A stretch of DNA of 64,000 nt from Protonemura montana (taxonomy: Eukaryota > Arthropoda > Insecta > Plecoptera > Nemouridae), in NCBI GenBank assembly GCA_947568835.1, contig OX387604.1, positions 4,754,001-4,818,000 of the forward strand, read 5' to 3'. Shown one piece after another: positions 60,663 through 64,000 of this stretch. How positions within the stretch are numbered: position 1 is the first letter of the stretch; the number at the start of each line of letters is the position of its first letter. The position numbers and the translations under genes were made by a program. Under the pieces are notes generated by a model. That model did not search any database and was not told the DNA's origin. It was given only the letters and a program-made list of their open reading frames with translations.

Positions 60663-62813
60663 ATGGAAAGGCCTGGCGCTCAGCGGCGTATTTTGCCAAA
60701 CTTGAACCCGTCGACGCTCCAAGACCTCTTCACGAAGCCTCAGGCCAACAAGACGTCGTTGCGATGTGCCAACCCTCTGGCTACATTGTCTTTGGCGAGC
60801 GCGTTAGGGAGTTCGGTGGGGAGTACCGCGCCCCGCCAGCGGCGACTCATTACGGACCAGGAAATGCTGGCGTTCTCCCAAGGGGCGGCCTCCACATCCA
60901 CACCGGGGGCCTTCAAACCTCGCAGGGTCAACTTCACGCCTAAAGAGGTGCTTGTCCTTCTTCAGGCTGTGCGAACTCATAGGTAACCATCCGCCATTAT
61001 CTTTAAGCTACAGCCGAGGGCTTCTGAGTTAGGGGTAGTAAAACCAACAGCTGGCTACAAGCCAGGGCTTCTGATAGGAGAAGCTGGACCAGCAGCTGGC
61101 TACAAGCCAGGGCTTCTGATAGGAGAAGCTGGACCAGCAGCTAGCTACAAGCCAGGGCTTCTGATAGGAGAAGCTGGATCAGCAGCTAGCTACAAGCCAG
61201 GGCTTCTGATAGGAGAAGCTGGACCAGCAGCTGGCTACAAGCCAGGGCTTCTGATAGGAGAAGCTGGATCAACAGCTAGCTACAACCCAGGGCTTCTGAT
61301 AGGAGAAGCTGGATCAGCAGCTAGCTACAACCCAGGGCTTCTGATAGGAGAAGCTGGATCAGCAGCTAGCTACAACCCAGGGCTTCTGATAGGAGAAGCT
61401 GGATCAGCAGCTAGCTACAAGCCAGGGCTTCTGATAGGAGAAGCTGGATCAGCAGCTAGCTACAACCCAGGGCTTCTGATAGGAGAAGCTGGACCAGCAG
61501 CTGGCTACAAGCCAGGGCTTCTGATAGGAGAAGCTGGACCAGCAGCTAGCTACAAGCCAGGGCTTCTGTTAGGAGAAGCTGGATCAGCAGCTGGCTACAA
61601 GCCAGGGCTTCTGATAGGAGAAGCTGGATCAGCAGCTAGCTACAAGCCAGGGCTTCTGATAGGAGAAGCTGGACCAGCAGCTAGCTACAACCCAGGGCTT
61701 CTGATAGGAGAAGCTGGATCAGCAGCTAGCTACAACCCAGGGCTTCTGATAGGAGAAGCTGGACCAGCAGCTGGCTACAAGCCAGGGCTTCTGATAGGAG
61801 AAGCTGGATCAGCAGCTAGCTACAACCCAGGGCTTCTGATAGGAGAAGCTGGACCAGCAGCTGGCTACAAGCCAGGGCTTCTGATAGGAGAAGCTGGACC
61901 AGCAGCTAGCTACAACCCAGGGCTTCTGATAGGAGAAGCTGGATCAGCAGCTAGCTACAACCCAGGGCTTCTGATAGGAGAAGCTGGATCAGCAGCTAGC
62001 TACAACCCAGGGCTTCTGATAGGAGAAGCTGGATCAGCAGCTGGCTACAAGCCAGGGCTTCTGATAGGAGAAGCTGGATCAGCAGCTAGCTACAACCCAG
62101 GGCTTCTGAGTTGGGGAAGCTGAACCAGCAGCTAGCTACAAGCCAGGGCTTCTGAGTTAGTGGGAGCTAGACCAGCTAGTTTTTCCAGTCCTTGAAATTC
62201 TGGGAAAGTCGTTTTTGATATTCTAAAAACGTGGCCCCCTGGCCCACCGCCCCTGGCAGGGAGCTCGTCTTGTACGGCGTCGCGGGAGGCCGAGGATGGT
62301 CCGACGCGTGGGTGAACATCGCCAACCTTGTCTCGCAAGCTGAGAAGATACATCGGTCGGAGAGTGACGTGCGTAAGAAATGGACCTATCTCAAATGGGA
62401 AGCCAAGAACACGTCTAAGCCGGGCCGCGATGCCACGAGCCGCGCTGTTCTAAACATACTGAAAAGCCAGGACGAGGAAGGCGCTGTATCTTCCAGGGAA
62501 TCTCACGAGGATGTCATACACATGGGTGAGTCGGCGGTGGGGTAGGCTGACAGGGTTCAGCAGGCGGAGAGAAGCGTCTTTGGTTTTGGCTACTCTAGTT
62601 CCAGATGTGAACTGACTTTATGTAATGAATTTAGTGGTCATCTTGTTACAAAGTCATTTTTTAAGGACAGGTAACACAACTGACACTCGCGAGAAATGGG
62701 TGCATCTGAAGGGAGCGTATCCGTTTAATCCTCGCATTGTGATTTATCTAGTATCGGCTACGTCTGTACTAGCTTCGTCGTTTTCACACTTTGGAGGGAG
62801 TAATTTATTGTGA
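60663..62813 (+). CDS. Myb/SANT-like DNA-binding domain protein
   Basis: Exon 1 60663-60982 (donor AG/GTAACC) joins exon 2 62260-62525 at phase 2, restoring RTHRELVLYGVAGGRGWSDA across the junction. Residues about 90-155 form a Myb/SANT-like domain: NFTPKEVLVLLQAV, GWSDAWVNIANLV, then SESDVRKKWTYLKWEAK, with the typical W...W and KKW spacing of NAIF1-type and Harbinger-associated DNA-binding domains. The first 85 residues are basic and low complexity. Exon 2 ends at phase 1. A phase-compatible last exon 62671-62813 (GNTTDTREKWVHLKGAYPFN ... TGA) would give 242 aa, but its tail is hydrophobic and unlike a DNA-binding protein, so it is tentative. A 45-bp minisatellite fills the first intron. 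Confidence 0.72.
61006..62175. repeat. 45-bp minisatellite (about 26 units)
   Basis: From 61049 to 62083 there are 23 units of exactly 45 bp, such as AGCTAGCTACAACCCAGGGC followed by TTCTGATAGGAGAAGCTGGA; diverged units lie at both edges (TTCTGAGTT instead of TTCTGATAG). Variation inside is limited to about three recurrent sites (GGC/AGC, AAG/AAC, CCA/TCA) plus rare singles. One forward frame is open throughout, reading [GS]Y[KN]PGLLIGEAG[PS]AA. It lies in intron 1 of the Myb/SANT gene. Confidence 0.97.
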
Positions 62814-63197
62814 AACGTACTGAATACTAACTTATCAAAGTGAATCTGAAAGTGTCTTCTTCTGAAAGTTTAAAAACAAGCTAAAGATCATTCAGGTAGT
62901 TAGGGCGCCAATCATTTATAAACATTTACGATCATGGATCACGTATGATCAAATTGAGAGTGATAGGGTAACGAACTTACGAACTTCATCAAACCTTCAT
63001 AAAAAAAATCGAACCCTCGTCAAATGATTAATTATATAATTAAAAAGCAGTGTATGAAGGAAGAGTGTGTTCTAAAACTGAACCGGTAAATTTTCATTTG
63101 AGACGCCACAGAAATTAATATTATCTCCCTGTCCGTTAGATGCAGTTGATTTGGATGTCGCCTGAGCATACCTGTGCCTCTACCCTATGATCATTTA
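62814..63197. other. Spacer
   Basis: AT-rich; no gene or repeat recognised. Confidence 0.5.
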
Positions 63198-63290
63198 TGC
63201 TGGTCACTCATCCAATATGTAACCCATCGATAGTATTGCTTTACTTCGGTGATCTCACGAGATCTGGTATTTCCAACACGCAAATCGTTT
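63198..63290 (-). repeat. 5S rRNA-derived fragment
   Basis: The minus strand reads CCAGATCTCGTGAGATCACC, then GAAGTAAAGCAATACT, then ATTGGATGAGTGACC, a 5S-like head similar to that of the SINE at 63459-63886. The SINE body does not follow, so this is a truncated copy or a 5S pseudogene. Confidence 0.65.
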
Positions 63291-63388
63291 GGCTTAACTC
63301 ATTCGTTAAACAGTTTGAGAAAATTGAAAAAAAAAATATATTTCTGAGAATGAAATATGGTGCTGCACACCAAATAAACCAACCGGAA

Positions 63389-63458
63389 GTGCGTGACAGT
63401 GCGTTCCGATGACATTCCTGTGCGTCCCAGTGCGTTCCACTGGCATTCCTGTGCGTGA
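63389..63458. repeat. 31-bp minisatellite, left part
   Basis: About two units close to GTGCGTGACAGTGCGTTCCG plus ATGACATTCCT. The array stops at 63458 where the SINE tail begins. Confidence 0.85.
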
Positions 63459-63886
63459 TTGATTGATTGATTTGTGGTGTTTAAAAACGCACTGTTTTGA
63501 TATCTGGCCATCGGCACTGGTCTAATGGCGTCGGTGAATGAGTGGATGATGATGATGAACCTAACCTAGCCTAGAAGGGAGGAGAAAAACCCGGTGCCGG
63601 CACGTAGCTTACCCTGTCGAAGAGCACAAAGGGTACCACCGGCTTAACGTTCCTTCCGAAGGACGGTACAACTCGAACAACAGGATTCCTCCACAAATCC
63701 ATGCTGTCGAGAGGTTGATAAGCGAGGCGAGTGAAGTTGTACTAACTTTCATCCCTCCAACCTCTCTCTCGAACAGAACTGGTCATGTGTATGTTGGTCA
63801 CCCATCCAATACCTGACTCAGCGCAGGGTTGCTCAACTTCGGTAATCTCACGAGAACCGGTGTTTCCAAAACGTCAAACCGGTCGG
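63459..63886 (-). mobile_element. 5S rRNA-derived SINE, copy 2 (nearly intact)
   Basis: On the minus strand the element begins CCGACCGGTTTGACGTTTTG, continues ACACCGGTTCTCGTGAGATT, ACCGAAGTTGAGCAACCCTG and GGTATTGGATGGGTGACC (5S rRNA-like, including the internal promoter region), followed by a unique body and an ATCA repeat tail at 63459-63470. It is flanked by the 13-bp direct repeat TTCCTGTGCGTGA (63446-63458 and 63887-63899). It is 428 bp long and has no coding capacity, so it would rely on a LINE for movement. Confidence 0.88.
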
Positions 63887-64000
63887 TTCCTGTGCGTGAC
63901 AGTGCGTTCCGATGACATTCCTGTGCGTGACAGTGCGTTCGGATGAAATTCCTGAGCGTAACAGTGCGTTCCAATGACATGCCTGTGCGTGACAGTGCGT
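63887..64000. repeat. 31-bp minisatellite, right part
   Basis: About four units near GTGCGTGACAGTGCGTTCCG plus ATGACATTCCT run to the window end and probably beyond. Confidence 0.9.

Noticed and set aside
61006-62175. CRISPR-like regular repeats
   Set aside because: Units are contiguous tandem copies without unique spacers, in a eukaryotic intron.

Overview
The window is nuclear DNA from a metazoan, most likely an arthropod. Every recognisable gene is split by GT-AG introns. The set includes a lachesin-type immunoglobulin protein and an Rsf1-like splicing repressor, both familiar from insects and crustaceans. Introns and spacers are AT-rich and carry SINEs, minisatellites and a hAT-like element. 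I cannot name the species. No bacterial, viral or organellar sequence was seen.

Layout from left to right. (1) 264-6454 (+): the last three coding exons of an SLC37-type sugar-phosphate/phosphate exchanger, whose 5' part lies off the window. (2) 6696-8962 (-): a complete three-exon PEN-2 gene (gamma-secretase subunit, 101 aa), tail to tail with SLC37. (3) 9768-10445 (+): a one-exon RRM/Gly-Arg-Ser protein like Rsf1, head to head with PEN-2. (4) 12016-13158 (-): a weakly supported small gene. (5) 14304-37310 (+): a salt-inducible kinase (SIK3-like), 17 coding exons that join to a 1193-aa protein with all phases consistent. (6) 39805-44569 (+): lachesin, 8 exons, 367 aa, signal peptide, three Ig domains and a GPI-type C terminus. 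(7) 46135-50484 (-): a zinc-dependent medium-chain (sorbitol/alcohol-type) dehydrogenase, 8 exons, 351 aa. (8) 52866-62813 (+): three small DNA-binding-domain genes in a row: FLYWCH finger, BED finger and Myb/SANT-like.

Repeats explain much of the rest. There are tandem arrays of 19 and 20 bp (SIK intron 1), 21 bp (downstream of Rsf1), about 10-11 bp (FLYWCH intron), 45 bp (Myb/SANT intron) and 31 bp (right end). A 5S-rRNA-derived SINE is present twice plus a fragment, a tRNA-like repeat twice, and another dispersed repeat twice. A 744-bp hAT-like non-autonomous element with 8-bp target duplications and a 184-bp palindromic element with 12-bp target duplications are also visible. The genes are ordinary housekeeping, signalling and adhesion genes and do not form one pathway. 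The least ordinary parts are the cluster of transposon-type DNA-binding domains at 52.8-62.8 kb, the 45-bp array that stays open in the upstream exon's frame, and the structured mobile elements.
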